DNA of 64,000 bases from Candidatus Zixiibacteriota bacterium (GCA_017999435.1 JAGNLV010000004.1:124001-188000), one strand, 5' to 3'. Shown: positions 24,420 to 34,271, numbered from the stretch's first letter. A program made the numbers and translations. The notes: a model not told the origin generated them from the sequence alone.

Positions 24420-24487
24420 GGGGTGTCGATTTCTGGGTTGGGAAATGGGGCGGAGGGGGTTTATTGAGGGCAGGCGGAGGTATTCTG

Positions 24488-25981
24488 ATGAGACGATTCG
24501 TTCTGTGGGTTCTTCCGGTAGTAATGTGGGTGGGGAGTTCGGTCAAGGCGGCCGAGGCGCAGGTTGAGCTGACGCGGGTACTGGAGTCCGGAGATGGTAT
24601 CACCGCGGTGCTGCCAATTACCGGGGCAAACGGAGAGTTGCGGGCGCTCGCGTATGTCAAGGACAAGCTGGTGCTTTATGATGACCTGTCGGCGACGAGT
24701 CTTGATACGGTCGCCATTCGCGGGCAGTGGGTCGGCCGCGTGTTGTGTCGGAGCGGTGGGGACACGACGCGGATATATGCGGTGTCGAGCGTTTGGTACG
24801 AGGGAGGCAGCCTTCCGCTGCTGACTCGAGTTGATTACGTCAACGGAGAGGTGGGGAGGGACACGTTGTACCTGTTCGACGCCGACGATTTCTGGGGACC
24901 GTGGGGGGATATGTACCCGACGGTGCTATACCTTGATCTGGACAGCGCGAGTTTCGGCGCGGGCGGCCCGATCGCCAGTTACACGTTTGACCGGTACCAG
25001 TACATCATGACACTGGGGTATTGGACCTGGTACGAGTCGAAGTCATGGTGGGTGTCATGGGACATGGGCGAGGTGATCTCCTACCGTCACGGCCTGCGAG
25101 TACAGCCGGGCGATTTGCGGAGCGATGGGTCGGCGGCATTCGCGACAACCCTACCATATGACAGGTCCCACGCAGATGAGCCGGGCGATTACTATCACTA
25201 CAGCGGGACGGAAGTGTACTTCTCGGATGTCTTCGGGCTGCAAACAAGCGGCGGGGGAAGCCGAGATTTGTGGGTGGATGATTTCGTGCCCGATGTTCCC
25301 GGTGACGAAATTCTGTACTATGGCGTGAATCAGGAGTTCACCGGGGCGTTCGAGGGGCTGCGCACATTTTTGGGCTGCTACAGTATCCACGACAGCACAC
25401 TCAGCCTGATGTGGCTTGATACAACGCTCGGATACACGCCGGTTGACGTTTTCCCCTCGGGGCGCAAGATAATCGGTACACGCGTCACGGCGACGACGCG
25501 GTATGATGTGTTTATAGAGTACGCAACGGGCGAGGTATTGGGGGAGGTCGATCTGGGACGGAAGACAGAGACTCAGGACTTCTTCTACACCGGAGGTGGA
25601 GCAGAACTGCATGCAACGGGACGTCTGGGGGATTCGGTGTACGTCTACTCTTTCGACGTGGCGACCGGCGTATCTGATGAGCCCGACAATGGGACGAAAC
25701 CCGCGGGATTTGTGCTCCATCAGAACTATCCGAATCCGTTCAATGGCGAGACGGCGATTCAACTGGAGCTTTCCGCCACGAACAACGTCACGGCCACAAT
25801 CTACAATCTTATCGGCCAGCGGGTGCGGCTCGTCACCAATGAAACGCTGCGACCAGGAACGCATCGGCTATCGTGGGACGGAACTACCGACGGCGGACAG
25901 GACGTGGCGAGCGGAGTGTACCTACTGAAGGTTCAAGTCGGGGCGGCATCGCGCGCAATTCGGATGCTCTACCTCAAGTAG
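24488..25981 (+). CDS. Secreted protein with C-terminal sorting domain, function unknown
   Basis: A 497-aa exported protein: signal peptide (residues 1-25, ending AAEAQ), a long body of unknown type rich in Tyr/Trp/Asp beta structure, and a terminal sorting/FlgD-Ig-like domain of about 85 residues. That domain opens with YPNPFNGETAIQLEL, contains IYNLIGQRVR and SGVYLLKVQ, and ends RMLYLK. GGAGG lies 9 nt before the ATG. Base use is a little more AT-rich than the housekeeping genes. The body may be a surface beta-propeller, but no family motif is clear. It is divergent from sucCD. Confidence 0.8.
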   Translation: MRRFVLWVLPVVMWVGSSVKAAEAQVELTRVLESGDGITAVLPITGANGELRALAYVKDKLVLYDDLSATSLDTVAIRGQWVGRVLCRSGGDTTRIYAVSSVWYEGGSLPLLTRVDYVNGEVGRDTLYLFDADDFWGPWGDMYPTVLYLDLDSASFGAGGPIASYTFDRYQYIMTLGYWTWYESKSWWVSWDMGEVISYRHGLRVQPGDLRSDGSAAFATTLPYDRSHADEPGDYYHYSGTEVYFSDVFGLQTSGGGSRDLWVDDFVPDVPGDEILYYGVNQEFTGAFEGLRTFLGCYSIHDSTLSLMWLDTTLGYTPVDVFPSGRKIIGTRVTATTRYDVFIEYATGEVLGEVDLGRKTETQDFFYTGGGAELHATGRLGDSVYVYSFDVATGVSDEPDNGTKPAGFVLHQNYPNPFNGETAIQLELSATNNVTATIYNLIGQRVRLVTNETLRPGTHRLSWDGTTDGGQDVASGVYLLKVQVGAASRAIRMLYLK

Positions 25982-26009
25982 AGCTGCTACGACCCTACCT
26001 GATCCGGCA

Positions 26010-26819
26010 CTATCGAGATGAACCGGCTGAATCCGGTTGCCGGGCAAGCGTGTCTGCAGTCAGGTCGAGGCGGAACTCGACCGCGCCGTTGTGGAAATCG
26101 ATGAGCCGCTTGGGCTGGTTGCGGGCGGCCGGATCGACGCACTGGCGCGGCGCGCCGGTACGGTTGGGAAAGGCGCCGGCGGCGGAATCGGGGGGGTTGC
26201 CCGAGTAATCGATCACGCGGCGCGAGAGAATCAGGGTGTTGCCGGACCGGTCGGAGAGCGTGTTGTCGCCGCAGTTCTCCCAGAAAAAGTAGATCGGGAC
26301 TATGCCGTCGTCGGTTTCCAGCAGGTGCTCGTTGGACACGACCAGGCGGAGGAGCGAGGCCTCGCCCTCCACCGTGTAGCACCGGGGCTGGGTGCTGTCG
26401 GGGATGAACTGGGCGAGGGCGACGGCGTTCCAGACGAGGCGGGGGTAATTCTCGCGGCCGGGCGTCTCGAGCGGGCGCGCGGTGAAGTACTCCCAGCGGC
26501 AGGTGTCGTAGAGAGCGCCGGGAAGGACCTCGACAATCTGCACGCGGCGGTCGTCGACGGCGATCTTGAAAGCGTAGCCCGCGATCGGAAAGCCGTGGGC
26601 GGTCAGTGTCACCTCAAGGGTATCGCGCAGCCGCATGTCGGCCACGCGCACCTGCTCGATCGCAACCTGCAGCGAGGTCGGGAAGACCGGGGCAGGCTCG
26701 GCCGGGGGAGCCGGCGCCGGAGGCGGCGCCGGGAGTGGATCGGCGTTCAGTGAATCCTCCGGCCCGCCGGCGGCGGTGCCGGCCAGCAACAGGAGCGCGA
26801 CTTTCAGCAGCCATGTCAT
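26010..26819 (-). CDS. Exported cohesin-like protein, paralogue of the next upstream gene
   Basis: A 269-aa exported protein: signal peptide (1-18), a Pro/Ala-rich linker (about 27-47), then a beta-sandwich resembling cohesin-type domains. It shares a signature with the gene starting at 27874: a YFFWENCGDN turn (WFYWGACDDN in the paralogue) about 30 residues after an LLRLVV strand, followed by an LILS strand. It lacks the C-terminal sorting domain that the paralogue has. No catalytic motif is seen. Role in binding dockerin-like modules is only a structural guess. Confidence 0.65.
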   Translation of the reverse strand: MTWLLKVALLLLAGTAAGGPEDSLNADPLPAPPPAPAPPAEPAPVFPTSLQVAIEQVRVADMRLRDTLEVTLTAHGFPIAGYAFKIAVDDRRVQIVEVLPGALYDTCRWEYFTARPLETPGRENYPRLVWNAVALAQFIPDSTQPRCYTVEGEASLLRLVVSNEHLLETDDGIVPIYFFWENCGDNTLSDRSGNTLILSRRVIDYSGNPPDSAAGAFPNRTGAPRQCVDPAARNQPKRLIDFHNGAVEFRLDLTADTLARQPDSAGSSR

Positions 26820-26866
26820 GGCGTGAAGATACGCTGCGGCGGGTGGAAAGCACAGCGTTATTTGGC

Positions 26867-27874
26867 CTACCGCAGCAAGAGCATCTTCCGCGCGCGACTT
26901 TCGTCCCCGACGGTCAGGCGGCAGAGATAGATGCCGGAGGCGGCCGGCGAGCCGGCCCGGTCACAGCCATCCCACGAGACCGCCACCGCGTCCCCGTCGG
27001 CCCGGCCGGAAAAATCGCGGACCCGGCGGCCGAGGAGGTCGCGGATCTCCAACCGCCACGCCGCTCCGGGCGGGCACACGAAACCGATAGTGGTGCCGGC
27101 GTTGAAGGGATTGGGGTAGTTCTGGTCCAGGCGGAGGCCGGAGGGCAGGAGGGTCGGGACGGCCTCCGGGACGCCGGTAGGCACCTCGAGCGCCAGGCGG
27201 GTGGACTCGAAGACCAGTTGCCGCTTCACAGTAGTGTCGCCGACCGCCAGTTGGCCGAAGCAGTCATCGCACAGACCGGCGGTGGTCGGCGGGGGGATCC
27301 TCTCGGAGGTGATGTCGGCGCCGGTCGGATCGCGCACGTCCAGGGAGACCAGAAGGTCAGGGTCCCCGGCTTTGACCAGAAGGTTGTCGTCGCAGGCGCC
27401 CCAGTAGAACCAGACGGGGGCATACGGTTGCGTTCCCGGCGGCGCAACGGGGCGAAAGATGATGCGGACGAGGACGCTGTCGCGCGGACCGGCGCCGGGG
27501 ACGTACCCGGCCGGGCGGCGGCCAAGGATCTTGGCGCTCCAGTACGTCGGTCCAAGCGACGGCGCGGTCTCCTGGAACCAGGAAAAGCGCCAGGCCGCCT
27601 CCGCGCCGTCCGCGGCAGCGACGCTCTGGCATTGGAGCAGGGTGGAATCGTAGACGATGGCGAGATTGAAGAAGGCCAGCGCCCCCGGCGCGGCGGGCGG
27701 CTCACAGGTGACCACGGCGGCCGGCGGGCCGCCGGAGCTGTCGCACGTCTCCGGGACCAGGCGAATAACCGGGTCCGCGTGGGCGGCCCCGAGCAGCACG
27801 ACAACGGCCAGCAGAGACCGCCCGCGCAGGCAGACTCCGCCCCGATGGTTCCGAGTAACGGCCATGGCTGACAT
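26867..27874 (-). CDS. Secreted cohesin-like protein with C-terminal sorting domain
   Basis: A 335-aa exported protein: signal peptide (about 1-34), a cohesin-like beta-sandwich (about 35-190) with the WFYWGACDDN motif, and a C-terminal sorting domain opening with YPNPFNAGTTIGF and ending RKMLLLR. The ATG at 27874 is preceded by a GGGGAAAGGG purine stretch; an ATG three codons later is also possible. It is followed after 47 nt by the shorter paralogue, so the pair is probably one operon. Confidence 0.72.
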   Translation of the reverse strand: MSAMAVTRNHRGGVCLRGRSLLAVVVLLGAAHADPVIRLVPETCDSSGGPPAAVVTCEPPAAPGALAFFNLAIVYDSTLLQCQSVAAADGAEAAWRFSWFQETAPSLGPTYWSAKILGRRPAGYVPGAGPRDSVLVRIIFRPVAPPGTQPYAPVWFYWGACDDNLLVKAGDPDLLVSLDVRDPTGADITSERIPPPTTAGLCDDCFGQLAVGDTTVKRQLVFESTRLALEVPTGVPEAVPTLLPSGLRLDQNYPNPFNAGTTIGFVCPPGAAWRLEIRDLLGRRVRDFSGRADGDAVAVSWDGCDRAGSPAASGIYLCRLTVGDESRARKMLLLR

Positions 27875-27964
27875 CCCTTTCCCCTCGGGTGCCTGGCAGC
27901 GAACAGGATCTGAGCGGTCGCGGGTGTGCTCCGCCTCGGCGCCCGGACCTATAGGTTATAGAAT

Positions 27965-27990
27965 CGGCCCGGCGGGGAACCGCCGGGCCG
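27965..27990 (-). terminator. Hairpin between two secreted-protein genes
   Basis: An 11-bp GC stem closed by a 4-nt loop (GGAA on the plus strand), 15 nt past the stop of the 28006-28596 gene, followed on the minus strand by ATTCTATAA. A terminator or attenuator is likely. Confidence 0.55.
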
Positions 27991-28005
27991 GCGCTCTGAC
28001 TTACC

Positions 28006-28596
28006 CTATTCTTTGACGACGCGGAACACGAGCGGGCCTTTCCAGGCGGGCTCCTGCGTGGCGTCCGGGTTCGGGGTCGCCAACATCCAGTACCCGCCCG
28101 GCGGGTAGAACGCGGAATCCACCTGCATGAGGCCGGTTTCGGGCACGATCATTCTGAACGAGAGCACCTTTTGGTACGGATGCGGCTTGTACTCGTTCTG
28201 AACGCAGAGGCCGCCGAAACCGAGCAGTTCCGGCATTTCGCCGTTCCAGTCGGACTCGACCGCATAGACGCCGCCGAAATTCCAGACCGACTGATCCTGC
28301 CAGCCGTTGAACCCCTTGATATCGCCGGCGGGGTTGAGGCCGTTGCCGCTGTCGGCGACGTGGATCACCCGTTTGACGGAGGAATCCGGCGAGGTCAGGG
28401 CGAAGCCGAAAGCGAAACCGGTGAAGAGCGAGTCGTTCTCGATGTAGAAGTCGACGGAGACCGGGAGACCGGCTTTGACGGTCGTGTCATTGAGGACGCC
28501 GTCGCCCGAGAGCTTGACTCCGACAGTGCCGGCCGAGCCCAGCCCGGCGCAGAGCAGCACGGCGGCAACCGCGGTCATGAGAATTCGGAACACCAT
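28006..28596 (-). CDS. Exported cohesin-like beta-sandwich protein, unknown function
   Basis: A 196-aa protein with signal peptide (1-23) and one predicted beta-sandwich that begins VSVDFYIENDSLFTGFAFGFAL, the usual opening of cohesin/DUF-type exported domains (alternating strands, then an SFRM strand near residue 148). No sorting domain and no cysteine-rich motif. GAGGAG precedes the ATG and a TTGACA-17-TATGTT promoter lies upstream. It resembles in plan the two genes that follow it, suggesting a small family of surface binding proteins. Confidence 0.65.
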   Translation of the reverse strand: MVFRILMTAVAAVLLCAGLGSAGTVGVKLSGDGVLNDTTVKAGLPVSVDFYIENDSLFTGFAFGFALTSPDSSVKRVIHVADSGNGLNPAGDIKGFNGWQDQSVWNFGGVYAVESDWNGEMPELLGFGGLCVQNEYKPHPYQKVLSFRMIVPETGLMQVDSAFYPPGGYWMLATPNPDATQEPAWKGPLVFRVVKE

Positions 28597-28655
28597 TGGA
28601 ATCTCCTCAAAAGCTACTGTATCTGAAACAGTTGTGATCTCTTCGCATGATTCTC

Positions 28656-28684
28656 AACATAGGTCAGCCGCCGGGGCTTGTCAA
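28656..28684 (-). promoter_or_regulatory. Promoter of the 28006-28596 gene
   Basis: TTGACA-17-TATGTT on the minus strand; leader about 53 nt ending in GAGGAG. Confidence 0.6.
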
Positions 28685-28779
28685 ACGGATTCTCACGGCT
28701 GTATGTCTTATACCCGGCCGGGCGAAAATCGTCCGCGCGGGCGGCCAATCTCCCGCGCGCGGTCCGATTGTCTTTTTGT

Positions 28780-28809
28780 TTGACCGTCCGGGGCGGACGG
28801 CTGTATCTT
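28780..28809 (+). promoter_or_regulatory. Promoter of sdhCAB
   Basis: TTGACC-18-TATCTT, start near 28816, about 15 nt before the sdhC ATG with an AGGAGG ribosome site in the leader. Confidence 0.55.
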
Positions 28810-28830
28810 CGCGACAGGAAAGGAGGGCCG

Positions 28831-29565
28831 ATGGCGACAAATCAGATCAGTCGTGTCACCGACACAAAAGTCATCCCCGAGCCGCCGACCATGACCTCGA
28901 TCGTGCGCAAGTTCTGGATGGCCGTCTCGGGGGTTATTATCCTTACTTTCGTGGTCGGGCACATGCTGGGGAACCTCCAGGTGTTCCTGGGTCCCGACCA
29001 GATCAACGCCTACGCGCAGAAGCTCCGGGCGGTTCCGGCGCTCTTGTGGGCGGTCCGGGTGTTCTTTCTCGTCTGGGCGCTGGTGCACGTGGTCGACGGC
29101 GCCGTGCTGTGGCTCCGCAACCGCCAGTCGCGGCCGCAGACCTATGTCAAACAGCGGTTCCAGGAGGCGACGCTGGCCTCGCGGACGATGATCTGGACGG
29201 GGCTGGCGATCTTCTTCTTCATCGTCTACCACCTTCTCCACTACACGCTGTTTGTGACGAACCCGGAGTATGCCGGTCTGACGCTCCCGGACGGCCATCA
29301 CAATGTCTATGCGATGCTCGTGCAGGGGTTCCAGAACCCGCTCATCTCGGTTGTGTACATTCTCGCGATCTTCTTCCTCGCCGTGCACCTCACCCACTCC
29401 ATTTCGAGTTTCTTCCAGACGTTCGGCTGGACGCGCACGGAGCTGCAGCCGATTTTCCGCGGGATCGCCTGGACGGCCGCGGCCATCATCTTCATCGGCT
29501 ATGTCAGCATCCCGATCGGCGTGCTGACGGGGATCATCGCGCCGATGGCGGAAAGGGGGTTTTGA
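28831..29565 (+). CDS. sdhC: Succinate dehydrogenase/fumarate reductase cytochrome b subunit
   Basis: A 244-aa membrane anchor with five helices, the single-subunit diheme type found in Bacteroidetes, epsilonproteobacteria and Bacillus. Helices run about residues 28-50, 67-90, 112-140, 165-190 and 205-230; histidines that can bind heme lie in the helices (VVGHMLGNLQVF, VYHLLHYTLF, VHLTHSISSF). It carries electrons between quinone and SdhB. AGGAGG lies 4 nt before the ATG. sdhA follows after 3 nt. Confidence 0.93.
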   Translation: MATNQISRVTDTKVIPEPPTMTSIVRKFWMAVSGVIILTFVVGHMLGNLQVFLGPDQINAYAQKLRAVPALLWAVRVFFLVWALVHVVDGAVLWLRNRQSRPQTYVKQRFQEATLASRTMIWTGLAIFFFIVYHLLHYTLFVTNPEYAGLTLPDGHHNVYAMLVQGFQNPLISVVYILAIFFLAVHLTHSISSFFQTFGWTRTELQPIFRGIAWTAAAIIFIGYVSIPIGVLTGIIAPMAERGF

Positions 29566-29568
29566 GGC

Positions 29569-31482
29569 ATGAAGCTTGACAGCAAAGTACCATCGGGGCC
29601 GCTGGCCGAGAAGTGGGACAAGCACCAATTCGAGAGCAAGCTGGTCAACCCGGCAAATAAGCGGAAGTTCAGCGTGATCATCGTCGGGTCGGGGCTGGCC
29701 GGAGCCAGCGCGGCGGCCACCCTGGGCGAACTGGGGTACAACGTGGCCGTATTCTGCTACCAGGACAGCGCCCGCCGGGCGCACAGCGTGGCGGCCCAGG
29801 GAGGCATCAACGCCTCGAAGAACTACCAGAACGACAGCGATTCGGTGTACCGGCTGTTCTACGACACCATCAAGGGCGGGGATTTCCGCTCGCGCGAGGC
29901 GAACGTCTACCGGCTGGCCCAGGTGAGCGAAAACATCATCGACCAGTGCGTGGCCCAGGGAGTGCCGTTCGCCCGCGACTACGGCGGCTACCTGGACAAC
30001 CGGTCGTTCGGCGGGGCGCAGGTGTCGCGGACATTCTACGCGCGCGGCCAGACGGGGCAGCAGCTGCTCATCGGGGCCTACCAGGCGATGATGCGGCAGG
30101 TCGGCCGGGGGCAGGTGAAGCTGTACCCGCGGACGGAGATGCTCGACCTCGTGCTGGTCGACGGCCACGCGAAGGGGATCGTGGTGCGGGACATGATCGG
30201 CGGCGGGATCTATTCGCACTCGGCCGACGCGGTGGTGCTGGCCACGGGCGGCTACGCGAACGTCTTCCACCTCTCGACCAACGCCAAGGGGTGCAACGTG
30301 ACGGCGACCTACCGCGCGTACAAGCGCGGGGCCGCGTTCGCCAACCCGTGTTTCACGCAGATTCACCCGACCTGCATCCCGGTGTCGGGAGAGTACCAGT
30401 CGAAGCTGACGCTCATGTCGGAGTCGCTGCGCAATGACGGGCGGATCTGGGTCCCCCGGCAGGCCGGCGACAGCCGCGGGCCGAACCAGATCCCGGAGGC
30501 GGACCGGGATTATTTCCTGGAGCGGAAGTACCCGAGTTACGGCAATCTCGCGCCACGCGATATTTCCTCGCGATCGGCCAAGGAAGTGTGCGACGAGGGG
30601 CGGGGGGTCGGACCGGGCGGCCGGGGCGTGTACCTTGATTTCCGCGATGCCATCAAGCGGCTCGGCAAAGACGTGATTGCAGACCGGTACGGAAACCTGT
30701 TCGACATGTACGCGAAGATCACCGGGGAGAATCCGTACGAGTCGCCGATGCGCATCTACCCGGCCTCCCACTACACCATGGGCGGGCTGTGGGTGGACTA
30801 CAACCTGGAGAGCACGATCCCGGGGCTGTTCGTGATCGGGGAGGCGAACTTCTCGGATCACGGGGCCAACCGGCTGGGCGCGAGCGCGCTCATGCAGGGG
30901 CTGGCCGACGGGTATTTCATTCTGCCCGCGACCATTTCCCACTACTTCGCCCGGACCGGGGCGAAGAATATCGGGATCGACCGGCCCGAGTTCCGGGCGG
31001 TGGAACAGGAGGCGGCCGACCGGATCAGGAAGCTGCTGGCCATCAAGGGGAAGCGCTCGCCCGACGCGTTCCACCGGGAGATGGGGAAGCTGATGTGGGA
31101 GAAGTGCGGCATGGGCCGCAACGCGACCGGCCTGCGCGAAGCGCTGGCCAAGCTCCCCGAGATCCGCGAGGAATTCTGGCGAAACCTGTCGGTGCCAGGG
31201 GACGGCGAAGAGCTCAACCAGGCGCTGGAGAAAGCCGGCCGGGTGGCCGATTTTCTGGAGTTCGCCGAAGTCCTGTGCTGGGATGCGCTGACCCGCGAAG
31301 AATCGTGCGGGGCGCATTTCCGCGAGGAGCATCAGACGCCCGACGGCGAGGCGCTCCGCAATGACGCGGACTTCGCCCACGTCGCAGCCTGGGAGTACAA
31401 GGGCGTCGGCGTCAAACCGGCGCGGCACGTGGAACCGCTCGCGTTTGAGTTCGTCGAGCTGGCGACAAGGAGTTACAAGTAA
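29569..31482 (+). CDS. sdhA: Succinate dehydrogenase/fumarate reductase flavoprotein subunit
   Basis: A 637-aa FAD subunit that oxidises succinate in the cytoplasm. Seen: FAD-binding [10 protein letters not shown], the FAD-linked histidine context [14 protein letters not shown], the active-site stretch with HPTCIP and a later [13 protein letters not shown], and [18 protein letters not shown]. Length fits the Bacteroidetes-type SdhA (longer than the E. coli protein). The last stop codon overlaps the sdhB start (TAATG). Confidence 0.96.
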   Translation: MKLDSKVPSGPLAEKWDKHQFESKLVNPANKRKFSVIIVGSGLAGASAAATLGELGYNVAVFCYQDSARRAHSVAAQGGINASKNYQNDSDSVYRLFYDTIKGGDFRSREANVYRLAQVSENIIDQCVAQGVPFARDYGGYLDNRSFGGAQVSRTFYARGQTGQQLLIGAYQAMMRQVGRGQVKLYPRTEMLDLVLVDGHAKGIVVRDMIGGGIYSHSADAVVLATGGYANVFHLSTNAKGCNVTATYRAYKRGAAFANPCFTQIHPTCIPVSGEYQSKLTLMSESLRNDGRIWVPRQAGDSRGPNQIPEADRDYFLERKYPSYGNLAPRDISSRSAKEVCDEGRGVGPGGRGVYLDFRDAIKRLGKDVIADRYGNLFDMYAKITGENPYESPMRIYPASHYTMGGLWVDYNLESTIPGLFVIGEANFSDHGANRLGASALMQGLADGYFILPATISHYFARTGAKNIGIDRPEFRAVEQEAADRIRKLLAIKGKRSPDAFHREMGKLMWEKCGMGRNATGLREALAKLPEIREEFWRNLSVPGDGEELNQALEKAGRVADFLEFAEVLCWDALTREESCGAHFREEHQTPDGEALRNDADFAHVAAWEYKGVGVKPARHVEPLAFEFVELATRSYK

Positions 31483-32258
31483 TGAACCTCACACTTTACG
31501 TATGGCGCCAGAAGGACGGCCGCTCGAAAGGGCGGATGGAACGCTACGAGGCGAAAAACGTCAACGAGCACATGTCGTTCCTCGAGATGCTCGACGTGGT
31601 CAACGAGGAACTGATCGAGAAGGGCGAGGAGCCGATCGCGTTCGACAGCGACTGCCGGGAAGGGATCTGCGGGACGTGCGGGATGATGATCAACGGTATC
31701 GCCCACGGACCGCAGCGGGGCACGACCGTGTGCCAGCTCCACATGCGGTTCTTCAAGGACGGCGATCAGATCTACATCGAGCCCTTCCGCTCCCGCGCCT
31801 TCCCGATCGTCAAGGACCTCGTGATCGACCGCTCGGCGCTCGACCGGGTGATCGCCGCCGGCGGCTTCGTGTCGGTCAACACGGGCGCGCCGCCCGACGG
31901 CAACGCCGTCCCGATCTCGAAGAAGGACGCCGACACGGCTTTCGACGCGGCGGCCTGCATTCAGTGCGGCGCGTGCGTCGCGGCCTGCAAGAACGCCTCG
32001 GCGATGCTCTTCGTGGGGGCCAAGGTGTCGCACCTGGCCAACCTGCCGCAGGGCCGGGTCGAGGCGGCCGAGCGCGTGCGCCGGATGGTCTGGCAGATGG
32101 ACCGCGAGGGGTTCGGCAACTGCACGAATTACTTCGAGTGCTCGGCGGCCTGTCCGAAAGAGATCCCCGTCCGGTTCATTGCGCAGATGAACCGGGAGCT
32201 GTACAAGTCCAAGGCGGCCTCCCGGGCCGGCGCGAAAGCGACGGGCGGCGCCGGCTGA
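31482..32258 (+). CDS. sdhB: Succinate dehydrogenase/fumarate reductase iron-sulfur subunit
   Basis: A 258-aa electron-transfer subunit with three Fe-S clusters: a plant-type [2Fe-2S] site ([10 protein letters not shown] plus a later VCQLH), and two C-terminal sites ([11 protein letters not shown] and [15 protein letters not shown]). The CIQC motif is followed by G-A-C as in Bacteroidetes enzymes. Translationally coupled to sdhA by a TAATG overlap. A strong terminator follows 24 nt after the stop. Confidence 0.95.
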   Translation: MNLTLYVWRQKDGRSKGRMERYEAKNVNEHMSFLEMLDVVNEELIEKGEEPIAFDSDCREGICGTCGMMINGIAHGPQRGTTVCQLHMRFFKDGDQIYIEPFRSRAFPIVKDLVIDRSALDRVIAAGGFVSVNTGAPPDGNAVPISKKDADTAFDAAACIQCGACVAACKNASAMLFVGAKVSHLANLPQGRVEAAERVRRMVWQMDREGFGNCTNYFECSAACPKEIPVRFIAQMNRELYKSKAASRAGAKATGGAG

Positions 32259-32282
32259 CCGGCGGTCCGGGCAATACATGCG

Positions 32283-32314
32283 AGGCAGGTTCCGGCGAAC
32301 CTGCCTTTTCTTTT
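32283..32314 (+). terminator. Rho-independent terminator after sdhB
   Basis: AGGCAGGTT-CCGGCG-AACCTGCCT, a 9-bp stem followed by TTTCTTTT. Confidence 0.9.
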
Positions 32315-32377
32315 GGCACGCGCACCCGCGGCGGCCCCGTGACCGCGCCTCTCCCCTGCCCGGCCCGAGCCCGTCGA

Positions 32378-33160
32378 TCAGAGCGGGAACTCCATGCCGT
32401 CGACCGCCACGACGTAGTTTTCCAGACCGGCCGCCTGGAGGGCGGCGTGAAGATCGCGGACGTGGGCCGCGCTCTGGACGTGTGTGAAGATCCATCGGCC
32501 GACGGCGGCGCTGCGGGCGAACTCGACGAGCGGGGGAAGATCCACGTGGGTGGCCTCGATGAGGACACAGGCGCAGCCGTCCACCCAGGGCCGAATTTCC
32601 TCGAATGCCTTAAGGTCGCCGCTGTACACGAGGCGCCGCTCGCCGACTGCGATGTCGAAAGAATGGCTCTGCATGCGGTTGGGCAGGCCGAGGCGGGCGA
32701 ACAGCTCCCGGTTGTGGACGAGGTGGTCGTTGGCGCGGGCCGTGAGCGTGAAATCGCCGGAGTAGCGGAAGCCGTCGCTGTAACCGCACAGCCGCGGTTC
32801 GAAAGGGAGCTTCTCCCTCGGGATGTACATGGCGGCCAAAAGCGCGCGGAGGGGTTCCACGAACTCATCGGGGACAAACAGCTCAACCGGGTCGGTGCGG
32901 CCGGCGAGGTGCAGCATCTGGAGAAAGAGGGGGAGTTCCGTGCAGTGGTCGGGGTGGGTGTGGGTGACGAAGACGCGGTCGACCGCTAGCGGATCGCACC
33001 CCCTTCGCAGGAACGAGGCGCATATGCCGCCGCCGCAGTCGAGGAGCGAGTGGCGGCCGTTGACCGTCAGCAGGCAGCCGGAGCCGGCGCGGTCGGGCTG
33101 GGGCATGCCGGCCGAGGTGCCGAGAATGGTGAGTTTGTCGGCGGGGCGCGGCGCGGTCAT
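32378..33160 (-). CDS. MBL-fold metallohydrolase (RNase Z-like)
   Basis: A 260-aa beta-lactamase-fold hydrolase. It has the metal motif THTHPDH at about residues 65-71, then a metal Asp in YSGDLKAFE and a C-terminal His in WIFTHVQSAAH. The N-terminus LTILGTSAGMP resembles RNase Z/arylsulfatase members, but the tRNase Z exosite is missing, so it is called a family member only. Its ATG overlaps the stop of the threonine aldolase gene (ATGA), and the two are co-transcribed. Confidence 0.85.
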   Translation of the reverse strand: MTAPRPADKLTILGTSAGMPQPDRAGSGCLLTVNGRHSLLDCGGGICASFLRRGCDPLAVDRVFVTHTHPDHCTELPLFLQMLHLAGRTDPVELFVPDEFVEPLRALLAAMYIPREKLPFEPRLCGYSDGFRYSGDFTLTARANDHLVHNRELFARLGLPNRMQSHSFDIAVGERRLVYSGDLKAFEEIRPWVDGCACVLIEATHVDLPPLVEFARSAAVGRWIFTHVQSAAHVRDLHAALQAAGLENYVVAVDGMEFPL

Positions 33161-34188
33161 ACGAGGATGGTCCGGAGCCGCGCGACGGCTTCCTCGCAGT
33201 CCGCGCGCGGGACATCGAGGTGGGTGACCAAGCGAATACGTTTGAGGCCGAAGGCGATGGCCCACACGCCGACCTCGTTCATCCGGGCGAGCACGGAGTC
33301 GGAGGTCTCCGCGCCGTTTATGTCGGCCAGGACGATGTTGGTCTGGACGCGGGCCAGGTCCACGCTGAACAGCTTGAACTCGTTGAGCGCCGCGGCGAGA
33401 TAGCGGGCATTGGCGTGGTCCTCGGCCAGGCGCCCAATGTGATGCCGCACGGCGTAGAGACCGCCGGCAGCGACGATGCCGGCCTGGCGCATGCCGCCGC
33501 CGAACAGCTTCCGCTCGCGCCGGCAGACGTCGATGAGCGCCGCGGAACCGAGGACAAGCGAGCCGACCGGCGCCCCGAGACCCTTGGAGAGACAGACCGA
33601 CACCGAGTCGAAGGGCGCGACGAGTTCGGCCAGCGGGCGCCCGGTGGCGACGTGGACATGCCAGATGCGGGCGCCGTCGAGGTGGAATACGAGCCCGAAC
33701 TCATCGCACACCTCGCGGACTCTGAGGATTTCGTCCTGGGGCAGGATGGTTCCCCCGTGACGGTTGTGGGTGTTCTCGAGCGCGACAACCTTGGTGCGCG
33801 GGGTGTGGAGGTTGACGGGACGGATGTGGCTGCGGACCACCTCGGCCGTCAGCAGGCCGTATTCGGTCGGGATGAGATTCACCAGCAGGCCGCTATGGAC
33901 TACCGGCCCGGCGACCTCGTAGTTGACGATGTGGCACTCGCGGTCGCAGAGGAGCTCCCACCCCCGCCGCGTCTGGGCTTTCAGGGCAATTTGGTTGCCC
34001 ATGGTGCCGGAGGGGACATAGAGGGCGGCTTCTTTTCCGAATAAATCGGCGACCGTGCGCTGGAGCTCGTTCACGGTCGGGTCATCGCCGAAAACGTCGT
34101 CGCCCACCTCGGCGGCCGCCATCGCCGCCCGCATGGCCGGGACCGGGCGGGTGACGGTATCGGAGCGCAGATCAATGATCTTCCTCAT
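33157..34188 (-). CDS. Low-specificity L-threonine aldolase
   Basis: A 343-aa PLP enzyme that cleaves threonine to glycine and acetaldehyde. It starts [15 protein letters not shown] and has [15 protein letters not shown], the family [10 protein letters not shown] motif, the HLDGARIW Asp, and the PLP lysine in [12 protein letters not shown]. The ATG at 34188 lacks a Shine-Dalgarno, with TATATT ending 7 nt before it. Overlaps the MBL-fold gene downstream. Acts alone as glycine source. Confidence 0.93.
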   Translation of the reverse strand: MRKIIDLRSDTVTRPVPAMRAAMAAAEVGDDVFGDDPTVNELQRTVADLFGKEAALYVPSGTMGNQIALKAQTRRGWELLCDRECHIVNYEVAGPVVHSGLLVNLIPTEYGLLTAEVVRSHIRPVNLHTPRTKVVALENTHNRHGGTILPQDEILRVREVCDEFGLVFHLDGARIWHVHVATGRPLAELVAPFDSVSVCLSKGLGAPVGSLVLGSAALIDVCRRERKLFGGGMRQAGIVAAGGLYAVRHHIGRLAEDHANARYLAAALNEFKLFSVDLARVQTNIVLADINGAETSDSVLARMNEVGVWAIAFGLKRIRLVTHLDVPRADCEEAVARLRTILV

Positions 34189-34195
34189 GGGCGGG

Positions 34196-34224
34196 AATAT
34201 AGGGAGCGCGGAGGGCCCGGACAA
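34196..34224 (-). promoter_or_regulatory. Promoter of the threonine aldolase operon, probably leaderless
   Basis: TTGTCC-17-TATATT on the minus strand ending 7 nt before the ATG, so the transcript should begin at or beside the start codon. Confidence 0.6.
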
Positions 34225-34234
34225 GACGCGGGGG

Positions 34235-34271
34235 GAAAAAGAAAAGGCCGTGTTCCAGCGGCACGGCCTTT
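34235..34271 (-). terminator. Rho-independent terminator after the cold shock gene
   Basis: A 10-bp stem (AAAGGCCGTG/CACGGCCTTT) with a 9-nt loop, followed on the minus strand by TTCTTTTTCC, 25 nt past the stop. Confidence 0.9.

Noticed and set aside
28708-31428. A 906-codon minus-strand frame
   Set aside because: Antisense to sdhC and sdhA, which are unmistakable; its product is rich in His/Arg/Pro without any domain.
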